From: Pedosphaera sp.
GTDB taxonomy: Bacteria; Verrucomicrobiota; Verrucomicrobiia; Limisphaerales; UBA9464
Reading direction: 5' to 3'
DNA length: 21,844 nucleotides
NCBI GenBank assembly: GCA_009695405.1
Contig: SIAZ01000021.1
Coordinates: 1 to 21,844, forward strand
Position numbers and translations under genes: made by a program. Each line of letters begins with the position of its first letter. Position 1 is the stretch's first letter. The notes beneath the pieces are model-generated. The model was not told the DNA's origin, did not search any database, and worked only from the letters and a program-made list of their open reading frames with translations. Below are positions 15,528 to 21,844 of the stretch, piece after piece.

Positions 15528-16652
15528 ATGGATCTTCCTTCATCAAAAGACAAACTTCTCTACACTCCAGGGCCGCTTACCACTTCATTGTCGGTGAAGC
15601 AGGCCATGTTGCACGATGCGGGATCTTGGCATTGGGAGTTCAATGAGCGAGTGGCTTCTATCCGTGAGCGATTGTTAGGACTTGCGGGACTTTCGCGGGT
15701 GGCGGGTTGGGAGGCGGTCCTTCTCCAAGGCAGCGGCACCTTTGGGGTTGAAGCCGTTTTCCAGACCTGCACACCGCCCAACGGGAAGGTCGCCGTCCTT
15801 TCAAATGGGGCTTATGGCGAGCGGATGATTCTGATGTTGCAGCATGCGCGGATTGATCACGTGGTATTGCGAACGCCAGAAAATGTGCCCAATAATCCGG
15901 CGGCCCTTGACGCTTTACTGGCAGAGGACCCAGCGATTACTCAGGTGGCTGTCGTGCACTGTGAAACTACGACTGGGATTCTCAATGACATTGCCGCGTT
16001 AGGGGAAGTGGTTCGACGCCATGGGCGCACCTACATCGTGGATGCGATGAGTAGTTTTGGATCTATACCCATCGACTTCGAAGGGTGCGGTATTCACTTT
16101 CTAATTTCATCCGCCAATAAGTGTATCGAAGGTGTACCTGGATTTAGCTTTGTGCTGTGTCGACGTTCGGCGTTGGTGGCGAGTGCTGGATGGGCTCGCA
16201 ATTTGAGTATGAACCTGCTGGAGCAGCTCAAGGGATTTGAGAAGAACGGTCAGTTTCGCTACACGCCTCCAACCCATGCGTTATTGGCTTTCGAGCAGGC
16301 TTTGAATGAGTTGGATATCGAAGGTGGGATAGTGGCACGGGGCGCGCGGTATCGGCGGAATCATCAGGTGCTTCTTGAAGGTATGCTCGGCCTCGCTTTT
16401 CGGAGTTACCTCCCCGCCGACGTGCAGAGTCATATCATTACCAGCTTCATTTTTCCTTTAGATCCAAGGTTTACTTTCGAAGCCTTTTATAAATGTGTCG
16501 CGGAACGAGGTTATCTCCTTTACCCAGGTAAAATTAGCCAAGCTGACACCTTCCGGATTGGAAGTATTGGACGGTTATTTGAGCCGGATATGCGTGCTGT
16601 GGTCTATGCCATCGCTGAAGCGATTCGGGAAATGGGTGTGGTTCTGCACTGA
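15528..16652 (+). CDS. phnW: 2-aminoethylphosphonate-pyruvate transaminase
   Basis: PhnW is a PLP enzyme that converts 2-aminoethylphosphonate plus pyruvate to phosphonoacetaldehyde plus alanine; the reverse direction is used when AEP is made. The 374 residues match the family throughout: KLLYTPGPLTTSLSVKQAML at the N-terminus, LLQGSGTFGVEAVF for PLP phosphate binding, HCETTTGILNDI, IVDAMSSFGSIPIDF (PLP-ring Asp), and SSANKCIEGVPGFSFVL with the Schiff-base Lys K198. Class V aminotransferases of other kinds, such as SerC or AGXT types, lack this exact ANKCIEGVPG block. The start is ATG 15528, where similarity begins; the frame is open from TTG 15507. No phnX, phnA/phnY, Ppm or Ppd partner is in the window, so the direction of the pathway is unknown. 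Confidence 0.9.
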   Translation: MDLPSSKDKLLYTPGPLTTSLSVKQAMLHDAGSWHWEFNERVASIRERLLGLAGLSRVAGWEAVLLQGSGTFGVEAVFQTCTPPNGKVAVLSNGAYGERMILMLQHARIDHVVLRTPENVPNNPAALDALLAEDPAITQVAVVHCETTTGILNDIAALGEVVRRHGRTYIVDAMSSFGSIPIDFEGCGIHFLISSANKCIEGVPGFSFVLCRRSALVASAGWARNLSMNLLEQLKGFEKNGQFRYTPPTHALLAFEQALNELDIEGGIVARGARYRRNHQVLLEGMLGLAFRSYLPADVQSHIITSFIFPLDPRFTFEAFYKCVAERGYLLYPGKISQADTFRIGSIGRLFEPDMRAVVYAIAEAIREMGVVLH

Positions 16653-16796
16653 GGCATCAATTTGAGAGGAGCCTCTTGATTCGGGTTTAAGGGGCTAGAG
16701 GAGGGACTTAACTCTCGAGAGAGTTCATTCCGAGGAGGCTTCCATCTTGTTCTTTAGATGAGTCGCCATTGTTCGGTCTTGGAGCAAAGTTAGGAA
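16653..16796. other. Convergent intergenic region between phnW and pgsA
   Basis: The two genes converge here, so transcription termination is expected. AACTCTC (16710-16716) and GAGAGTT (16719-16725) are exact reverse complements with a 2-base centre. AGAG and CTCT around GAGC near 16664-16675 form a weaker stem. No T-run accompanies either, so no intrinsic terminator can be called with confidence. Confidence 0.35.
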
Positions 16797-17387
16797 TTAG
16801 TGGTGATCGAGATAGAGTCGGCGATTTTTCCAGAGATAGGCACCGCCACTATACAGAGTGAGCCCCACCGCAACCCATTGAGTGAGCAGCGATGCCCCTT
16901 CAATCCAAGGGCGTCCAAAAATCTGAGATCCGAGCAGGCTGTTCCCGAAAGAGCCCCATTCCAGACGGCAGAGAGCAACCAGAGTGACAATAATACTGAC
17001 GATCTGGGAGATCGCCTTGTGTTTTCCAAAGCGTTCCGCGGCCAGTACGATCGCACGAGAAGCAGCGAGGAGGCGAAGTCCAGTGATAGCGAATTCGCGG
17101 GCGACAATGACCACAACCATCCAAGCGGCCATTCGATGCATTTCGACAAAGGCTATGAAAGCCGAGCAGGTAAGGATTTTGTCCGCCAAAGGATCCATTA
17201 AAATACCGAAGTGCGTAATAAGATTTCGGTTTCGGGCAATTCGACCATCCAGATAATCAGTGATTCCAGCGAGGCTGAAAAGCAGGAGGGCCATAGTTTC
17301 ACAACCCGGGAAACGGATGAAGAGGGCGATAAGAAAAAAAGCAGTGAGGACGAACCTCGAAACGGTGAGTTGGTTCGGTAAATTCAT
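16797..17387 (-). CDS. pgsA: CDP-diacylglycerol-glycerol-3-phosphate 3-phosphatidyltransferase
   Basis: The product makes phosphatidylglycerol phosphate from CDP-diacylglycerol and glycerol 3-phosphate in the inner membrane, the committed step to phosphatidylglycerol and cardiolipin. The 196 residues carry the complete CDP-alcohol phosphatidyltransferase motif DG-x2-AR-x8-G-x3-D-x3-D as DGRIAR..GILMDPLAD, with metal-binding Asp at 44, 47, 65 and 69. Hydrophobic segments before and after give the expected six-helix membrane topology. The N-terminus MNLPNQLTVSRF is typical of PgsA. Other CDP-alcohol transferases (PssA, cardiolipin synthase type) are possible but fit less well. The ATG start is at 17387. 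hisC lies 61 bases upstream on the same strand. Confidence 0.88.
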   Translation of the reverse strand: MNLPNQLTVSRFVLTAFFLIALFIRFPGCETMALLLFSLAGITDYLDGRIARNRNLITHFGILMDPLADKILTCSAFIAFVEMHRMAAWMVVVIVAREFAITGLRLLAASRAIVLAAERFGKHKAISQIVSIIVTLVALCRLEWGSFGNSLLGSQIFGRPWIEGASLLTQWVAVGLTLYSGGAYLWKNRRLYLDHH

Positions 17388-17448
17388 CCCTAGAATCCCA
17401 ATGTTTCTTTTTCTAACTTGTGAAGTTTAGAGAACTGAAGGAGAGGCT

Positions 17449-18636
17449 TCAATGTCGCTTTTGCGTTCTGATCAGGGTTCGTATTGCTTTAAGTAGACGA
17501 TCCACCTCGGCATCCGTCCCTACTGTAATACGGAGAAAGCCTTCAAGACCTGCGGTGGCGAACCAGCGGACAAGAATCCGGTGGGATCTAAGGGCTTCGA
17601 GCCATTCTCGAGCGGTGGGCCCGGTTGGGCGGGTCAGTATAAAATTAGTCTCGGAAGGAAGGACACTCCAACCGAAGTCGGTTAATGCGTCGCTGAGTCG
17701 TTGGCGAGAACCTCGGATCTTGCTGAAATTTTGTCGATAATAGGGAAGATCGGCGAGAGTCGCGACCGCAGCTATTTGTCCTAAACCGTTTACATTGTAA
17801 CTATCCCGCATTCGGTGCAGGGCACTGATGAGTTCGGGATGAGCGATGAAATAACCCACTCTTTGAAAACAAAGAGAATAGGCCTTTGAAAAGGTGCGAG
17901 AAACCAAGACGTGAGAATGTCGGAAGGGGAGTTCTAAGGCATTTTCCTGAGCAAAATCGACGTAGGCTTCATCCAGAATAGTTATACCCTTTTGAGCGTT
18001 ACATAGGACGTTGAGTTCGTCAGTGGTGTAGCCACGCCCACTGGGAGCATTTGGGGTGGTTATCAGAGAGAGAGCTGCCCTAAAATCCCAGAGTCCGCTA
18101 CGTTTGAGTTGGGCAATTGTGGGAATGGTAAAGTTATCGGCGAGAGGAACTGGATGCGGTAGGGCACCGTGACTTTCGGCAAGGACGGGATAGAGGGAGT
18201 AACTGGGCGCAAAGAATTGGACCCGATTCTTGGAATCTCTGGGTTGGCGAGAGCCTTTCTTTTGCGAAGTGCTGGAAGGAAGGTTCTCGGGAAGGGATTC
18301 CCTTGCTGGCTCGACAAAGGTACGGACAGCTAAGGCGAGAAGTTCATCGGAACCATTCCCTACGATAATGTTTTCAGGTGTGCAATTATGGAGAGTCGCC
18401 AGAGCCCAGCGCAGGGGTTCAGCTGTGGGATCAGGATAAAGCCGAAGCCGATCGTCAACCGCATCTCGAACACACTTTAGAACCTTGGGAGAGGGAGGGT
18501 AAGGATTCTCGTTGGTGTTGAGTTTAATCAATCCCCGAATTTTAGGTTGCTCACCGGGAGTGTAGGCGTGGAGGCCGCGTACGAGAGGTCGGACGAATGC
18601 TGCGGGCGATTTTGGATGGGTGACATTCTTCGGCAC
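17449..18636 (-). CDS. hisC: Histidinol-phosphate aminotransferase
   Basis: This class I/II PLP aminotransferase makes L-histidinol phosphate from imidazole-acetol phosphate in histidine synthesis, and related forms also act in aromatic amino-acid routes. The 395 residues show LIKLNTNENPYPPSPKV (about 37-53), RLRLYPDP, IIVGNGSDELL (90-100), TTPNAPSG (193-200), ILDEAYVDF (220-228) and VSRTFSKAYSL with the PLP Lys at 251. SETNFILTRP comes near the C-terminus. A Ser/Lys/Arg-rich insertion of roughly 25 residues lies at about 112-137, between TFVEP and VQFFAPSYSLYP, where most HisC proteins have a short turn. The start is GTG at 18636, the only start near the conserved N-terminus. AAGGAT lies about 14 bases upstream of it. 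No other his genes are in the window. It probably shares a transcript with pgsA. Confidence 0.9.
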   Translation of the reverse strand: MPKNVTHPKSPAAFVRPLVRGLHAYTPGEQPKIRGLIKLNTNENPYPPSPKVLKCVRDAVDDRLRLYPDPTAEPLRWALATLHNCTPENIIVGNGSDELLALAVRTFVEPARESLPENLPSSTSQKKGSRQPRDSKNRVQFFAPSYSLYPVLAESHGALPHPVPLADNFTIPTIAQLKRSGLWDFRAALSLITTPNAPSGRGYTTDELNVLCNAQKGITILDEAYVDFAQENALELPFRHSHVLVSRTFSKAYSLCFQRVGYFIAHPELISALHRMRDSYNVNGLGQIAAVATLADLPYYRQNFSKIRGSRQRLSDALTDFGWSVLPSETNFILTRPTGPTAREWLEALRSHRILVRWFATAGLEGFLRITVGTDAEVDRLLKAIRTLIRTQKRH

Positions 18637-18795
18637 GGGTCAGCAATCTATCCTTTAAATAACCCAAATACCAGTCGTGGATATGGAGAGTTGTTTAACT
18701 TGGAAGATTAGCTGAATTTACTTTCATACAGGAAGCTTGCCTCAGCAGAAAACCAGATTACGATTGGCTTTCGCAAATAGCGGGATGTTTCATTC
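18637..18795. promoter_or_regulatory. Divergent intergenic region between hisC and gcvP
   Basis: Promoters for hisC and gcvP should lie in these 159 bases. The part near hisC is AT-rich. I see no glycine-riboswitch core and no clear -35/-10 pair on either strand. There is no Shine-Dalgarno-like sequence close to the gcvP start. Confidence 0.35.
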
Positions 18796-21645
18796 ATGAG
18801 CCTTCGTTTACTTTCTCACCCTGATACCTTCATTCGTCGCCATATTGGACCACGTCCATCCGAGTACGTAGTGATGGCACGCGAGTGTGGTTTTGAGAGT
18901 TTGGACGCTTTGGTAAAAGCGGCGGTTCCTGAGGTGATTCGGCGGTCGGATCCCATGGTGCTTCCACAGCCTTTAGGCGAAGTGGCCGCTCTCGCACGAC
19001 TTCGAGGGATTGCCTCACGTAATCAGGTTTATCGTTCGTATATCGGGATGGGCTACTCGGACACGGTGACTCCACCGGTGATCCAAAGAAATATCCTTGA
19101 GAACCCAGGTTGGTATACTCAGTACACTCCTTATCAGGCCGAAATTGCGCAAGGTCGTCTCGAAGGTCTATTGAACTTTCAGACCTTAGTCTGTGATTTA
19201 ACTGGGATGGATATTGCCAATGCTTCCTTGCTCGATGAGGCGACGGCATGTGCGGAAGCCATGACCCTTTGTTGGCGAGCGAAAGAGTCAGATGCAGCTC
19301 GGAGCACTTTCTTGGTGTCAAACGGGTGTCATCCGCAGAATATTGACCTCGTCCGCACCCGTGCTGAGGCCTTGGGATTATCAGTCGTTGTTGGGGACTG
19401 GCAGTCCTTTGAATTTGGGCCCACGGTGTTTGGCGTATTGGTTCAGTATCCAATGACATGTGGTAGTGTGGAGGATTATACTGGAATGGTAAATGCGGCT
19501 CATGCTGGGGGAGCTTTAGTGGTGTTTGCTGCAGATCTTTTGGCGCTGACCTTCTTAAAAACACCCGGTGAATTTGGTGCTGATGTCGCCGTGGGCAGTG
19601 CTCAACGCTTTGGCGTTCCTCTCGGGTATGGGGGGCCACATGCCGCCTATTTTGCCACCCTCGATGCCTTTAAACGATCGATGCCCGGACGGTTGGTGGG
19701 AGTCTCGAAGGATGCACGAGGTCGACCGGTATTGCGTTTGTCGTTAGGAACACGTGAGCAACATATTCGCAGAGAGAAAGCCACTTCGAATATTTGCACA
19801 GCTCAAGCCTTGCTGGCAAATATGGCCATGGCCTATGCGGCCTATCATGGACCAGCGTGCCTTTTAGCGATCGCGCAGCGGGTGCATACACTTACCGGAC
19901 TGTTGGCGGCGGGTTTAGGTCATTTGAGAATCTCGGTCGTTAACACCACATTTTTTGATACTTTAACTGTTAAGGTATCGGATGCGGGATCGTTGCATCG
20001 AGCAGCCGATGCGATGAGGATCAATCTACGTCGTCAAGATGCGTCTCATGTTGGTGTTTCTTTGGATGAAGTAACCGAGATTGAAGATGTGGTGGCACTT
20101 TTGACCCTTTTTAATGGAGGGAAAGCTCCTGCGATCGATCTGCTCACTTTGGATCCAGTCGCGCCGACGATGCCGCATCGATCGACGGCTTACCTGACCC
20201 ACAAGGTGTTCAATTCATATCATAGCGAGACAGAGATGCTGCGCTATTTACGCCGTTTAGAGTCCAAAGATTTATCGCTCTGCCACAGCATGATTCCGCT
20301 GGGTTCGTGTACAATGAAGCTAAATGCTACTGCAGAAATGTTCCCAGTTAGTTGGCCAGAAATAGGGCGAATTCATCCCTTTGTCCCTCTTTCCCAGACT
20401 CGCGGTTATCAGCAAATGTTTGAAGAGTTGGAAGAATGGCTCAAGGAATGTACTGGATTTGCAGGAGTCTCTTTACAACCAAATTCTGGATCGCAAGGTG
20501 AGTATGCGGGACTGCTAGTAATCCGTGCTTGGCACCAAAGTCGTGGTGAATCTCACCGTCACATTTGCCTGATCCCTTCGAGTGCTCACGGTACAAATCC
20601 GGCGTCGGCGGTAATGGCTGGAATGACTGTTGTGGCGATTGCCTGCGATACGGATGGCAATATCGATGTCGCTGATCTTCAAGCAAAGACCCAGTTGCAC
20701 GCTGCGAATTTAGCAGCGTTGATGATCACCTATCCCAGCACGCACGGTGTCTTCGAGACTTCGGTAAAGGAGATTTGCGAAGTGATCCATTTTGCGGGCG
20801 GTCAAGTGTATATGGACGGAGCAAATATGAATGCCCAAGTGGGGTTAACCTCGCCAGGAAACATCGGGGCCGATGTCTGTCATTTGAATCTGCATAAGAC
20901 ATTTTGCATTCCCCACGGTGGCGGTGGTCCGGGTGTAGGTCCGGTGTGTGTTGCAGCTCATTTGGTTGACTTTTTGCCAGGTCATCCCGTGGTGAATTTG
21001 GGAGGCGAAAGCCCAATTGGAGCGGTGAGCGCTGCGCCTTGGGGTAGTTCCTCGATTTGTGTCATCCCTTGGATGTATATTCAAATGATGGGTGAAATTG
21101 GCCTCAGGGAATCGACTCAAGTGGCAATTTTGAGTGCTAATTATATCGCGCGTCGATTGGAGTCGACCTTTCCTACTTTGTATCGATCCAACGGATTGGT
21201 GGCTCACGAGTGCATTTTGGATTTGCGTCAATTCAAACGAGTGACCGCTGAAGATGTGGCCAAGCGCTTAATGGATTATGGCTTTCATGCGCCGACTTTG
21301 AGTTGGCCAGTGGCGGGCACCTTGATGGTGGAACCGACTGAATCAGAACCCAAAGCTGAGTTGGATCGTTTCTGTGAGGCGATGATTTCTATCCATGGTG
21401 AAATTTTAGAGATCGAAAATGGAATGAGTGATCCCAAGAACAACTTGCTGAAGAATGCGCCACATACAGCGGATCAGATCGCTTCAGATCATTGGAACCG
21501 CCCGTACTCTCGTGAACGCGCGGCCTACCCAGTGCCAAGTTTACATGACTTCAAATTTTGGCCCGCATCGGCCCGCATCGATAATGTCTACGGAGATCGT
21601 AATCTGGTTTGTTCCTGCGTCGGTATGGAGGCTTATTCTGCCTGA
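18796..21645 (+). CDS. gcvP: Glycine dehydrogenase (decarboxylating), P-protein, single-chain form
   Basis: The P-protein decarboxylates glycine and passes the aminomethyl group to the lipoyl arm of GcvH in the glycine cleavage system. The 949 residues are the fused single-chain form (homologous N- and C-halves), close to the usual length of about 950. The N-terminus FIRRHIGPRPSEYVVMA is the typical RRHIGP start. TPYQAEIAQGRLEGLLNFQT, RRLESKDLSLCHSMIPLGSCTMKLN (read in two blocks), SGSQGEYAGL and SSAHGTNPASA follow. HLNLHKTFCIPHGGGGPGVGP carries the PLP Lys at 701, and NVYGDRNLVCSC is near the end. All expected blocks are present and in frame. The start is ATG 18796. gcvT, gcvH and lpd are not in the window, so the system is split or encoded further away. 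An IS256-type element begins about 50 bases after its stop. Confidence 0.96.
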   Translation: MSLRLLSHPDTFIRRHIGPRPSEYVVMARECGFESLDALVKAAVPEVIRRSDPMVLPQPLGEVAALARLRGIASRNQVYRSYIGMGYSDTVTPPVIQRNILENPGWYTQYTPYQAEIAQGRLEGLLNFQTLVCDLTGMDIANASLLDEATACAEAMTLCWRAKESDAARSTFLVSNGCHPQNIDLVRTRAEALGLSVVVGDWQSFEFGPTVFGVLVQYPMTCGSVEDYTGMVNAAHAGGALVVFAADLLALTFLKTPGEFGADVAVGSAQRFGVPLGYGGPHAAYFATLDAFKRSMPGRLVGVSKDARGRPVLRLSLGTREQHIRREKATSNICTAQALLANMAMAYAAYHGPACLLAIAQRVHTLTGLLAAGLGHLRISVVNTTFFDTLTVKVSDAGSLHRAADAMRINLRRQDASHVGVSLDEVTEIEDVVALLTLFNGGKAPAIDLLTLDPVAPTMPHRSTAYLTHKVFNSYHSETEMLRYLRRLESKDLSLCHSMIPLGSCTMKLNATAEMFPVSWPEIGRIHPFVPLSQTRGYQQMFEELEEWLKECTGFAGVSLQPNSGSQGEYAGLLVIRAWHQSRGESHRHICLIPSSAHGTNPASAVMAGMTVVAIACDTDGNIDVADLQAKTQLHAANLAALMITYPSTHGVFETSVKEICEVIHFAGGQVYMDGANMNAQVGLTSPGNIGADVCHLNLHKTFCIPHGGGGPGVGPVCVAAHLVDFLPGHPVVNLGGESPIGAVSAAPWGSSSICVIPWMYIQMMGEIGLRESTQVAILSANYIARRLESTFPTLYRSNGLVAHECILDLRQFKRVTAEDVAKRLMDYGFHAPTLSWPVAGTLMVEPTESEPKAELDRFCEAMISIHGEILEIENGMSDPKNNLLKNAPHTADQIASDHWNRPYSRERAAYPVPSLHDFKFWPASARIDNVYGDRNLVCSCVGMEAYSA

Positions 21646-21695
21646 GGTTAGAGTCACTGAATGTTCTCGAATGAAGGAGTTATTTGCCATTTTTT

Positions 21696-21725
21696 GGCCG
21701 CGCAACTTTTCTTCTGTAAAAGTGT
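21696..21725. repeat. Probable terminal inverted repeat of the IS256-family element
   Basis: It lies about 38 bases beyond the transposase stop and contains GTAAAAGTGTC-type sequence typical of IS256-family ends. The exact tip is estimated and not proven, because the partner repeat is outside the window. Confidence 0.45.
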
Positions 21726-21762
21726 CAAAGGCTGAATTTGGAGGTGGGGGTTGGTTGGTTGT

Positions 21763-21844
21763 TTAGGATTGGGATGGGTCGGAGAAGTAGGCGCGTCCGG
21801 TTTCCCACTCATCGGAGGTTTCCATGAGGATGGCGGTGAGGAGG
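21763..21844 (-). CDS. IS256-family transposase, C-terminal 26 residues (partial)
   Basis: Read on the minus strand, the last codons give LLTAILMETSDEWETGRAYF, then SDPSQS and a TAA stop at 21763-21765. The block (E)xSDEWETGRxYxS is the characteristic C-terminal end of IS256-family (mutator-type, DDE) transposases. Only this tail is inside the window, so completeness of the gene cannot be judged. It points toward gcvP and ends about 117 bases from the gcvP stop. Confidence 0.8.
   Translation of the reverse strand, partial: LLTAILMETSDEWETGRAYFSDPSQS

Larger units (their letters stand above)
21696..21844 (-). mobile_element. IS256-family insertion sequence, 3' end (truncated by window edge)
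   Basis: The transposase C-terminus (below) enters from the right edge. Outside its stop codon, 21696-21725 looks like the terminal inverted repeat. It contains TGTAAAAGT (21715-21723), the same nine bases as the inner end of the IS256 inverted repeat as I remember it, at the matching distance from a putative tip near 21696. The bases just outside (about 21688-21695, a T-rich run) would be one copy of the 8-9 base target duplication. The other end is not in the window, so both boundary and duplication are inference. Confidence 0.6.

Noticed and set aside
16653..16796. Intrinsic terminator between phnW and pgsA
   Set aside because: The palindromes present have a 2-base centre or short stems and no T-run, so a terminator cannot be supported.
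18637..18795. Possible glycine riboswitch upstream of gcvP
   Set aside because: No conserved aptamer core could be found, and the region is short for a tandem aptamer plus expression platform.
18830..19639. 269-residue minus-strand open frame inside gcvP
   Set aside because: The plus strand here encodes well-conserved P-protein. The antisense frame is Pro/Arg/His-rich and shows no family features.
21556..21580. Ten-base tandem duplication GCCCGCATCG in gcvP
   Set aside because: A 10-base duplication would shift the frame, but the protein reads correctly across it into the conserved NVYGDRNLVC block, so the repeat is probably chance.
1..21844. tRNA, rRNA or CRISPR array
   Set aside because: The intergenic gaps are short, and no cloverleaf, GGTTCRA-type T-arm or regularly spaced repeats were seen on reading.

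Overview
The window looks like a chromosomal piece of a Verrucomicrobiota-type bacterium (PVC group) with a base composition near 50% GC. The evidence is indirect. There are formylglycine sulfatases, a lipoprotein made of FG-GAP/VCBS-like repeats, a GlnRS with a clade-style insertion, a divergent DXS (GDA in place of GDG), few Shine-Dalgarno sequences, and intergenic repeat-like DNA of a kind I associate with this phylum. No rRNA, tRNA, CRISPR array or phage genes were seen.

Layout. Positions 1-1783 are an accessory or decayed segment. A GC-rich C-terminal sulfatase fragment (about 150-1341) has lost its catalytic N-terminal half. It lies between repeat-like DNA on the left (1-150) and a 442-base non-coding stretch with hairpins on the right (1342-1783). 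Positions 1784-7441 hold four minus-strand genes with gaps of 45-66 bases: ptsI, a complete secreted sulfatase, xseB and dxs. A divergent FG-GAP lipoprotein gene follows (7575-8906, +).

Positions 9075-14778 are a plus-strand run: glnS, a DNA polymerase III delta-prime-like gene, an O-antigen-ligase-like membrane protein that overlaps the delta-prime gene by 4 bases, and an HtrA/DegQ-type protease with two PDZ domains. Next come an unrecognised 193-residue protein (14818-15399, +) and phnW (15528-16652, +). pgsA and hisC (16797-18636) are on the minus strand, and gcvP (18796-21645) diverges from hisC. At the right edge the last codons of an IS256-family transposase enter on the minus strand (21763-21844), with a probable terminal inverted repeat about 50 bases after the gcvP stop.

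Most of the content is housekeeping: isoprenoid precursor synthesis, DNA repair, translation, replication, phospholipid and histidine synthesis, glycine cleavage, envelope polysaccharide and protein quality control. The accessory signals are the two sulfatases, the repeat-flanked fragment, the isolated phnW and ptsI, and the IS256 end. I did not find a convincing undescribed system. The most worthwhile leads are the sulfatase fragment with its flanks, the sulfatase embedded in the ptsI-xseB-dxs run, the divergent DXS, the insertions in GlnRS and HisC, and the unknown 193-residue protein.
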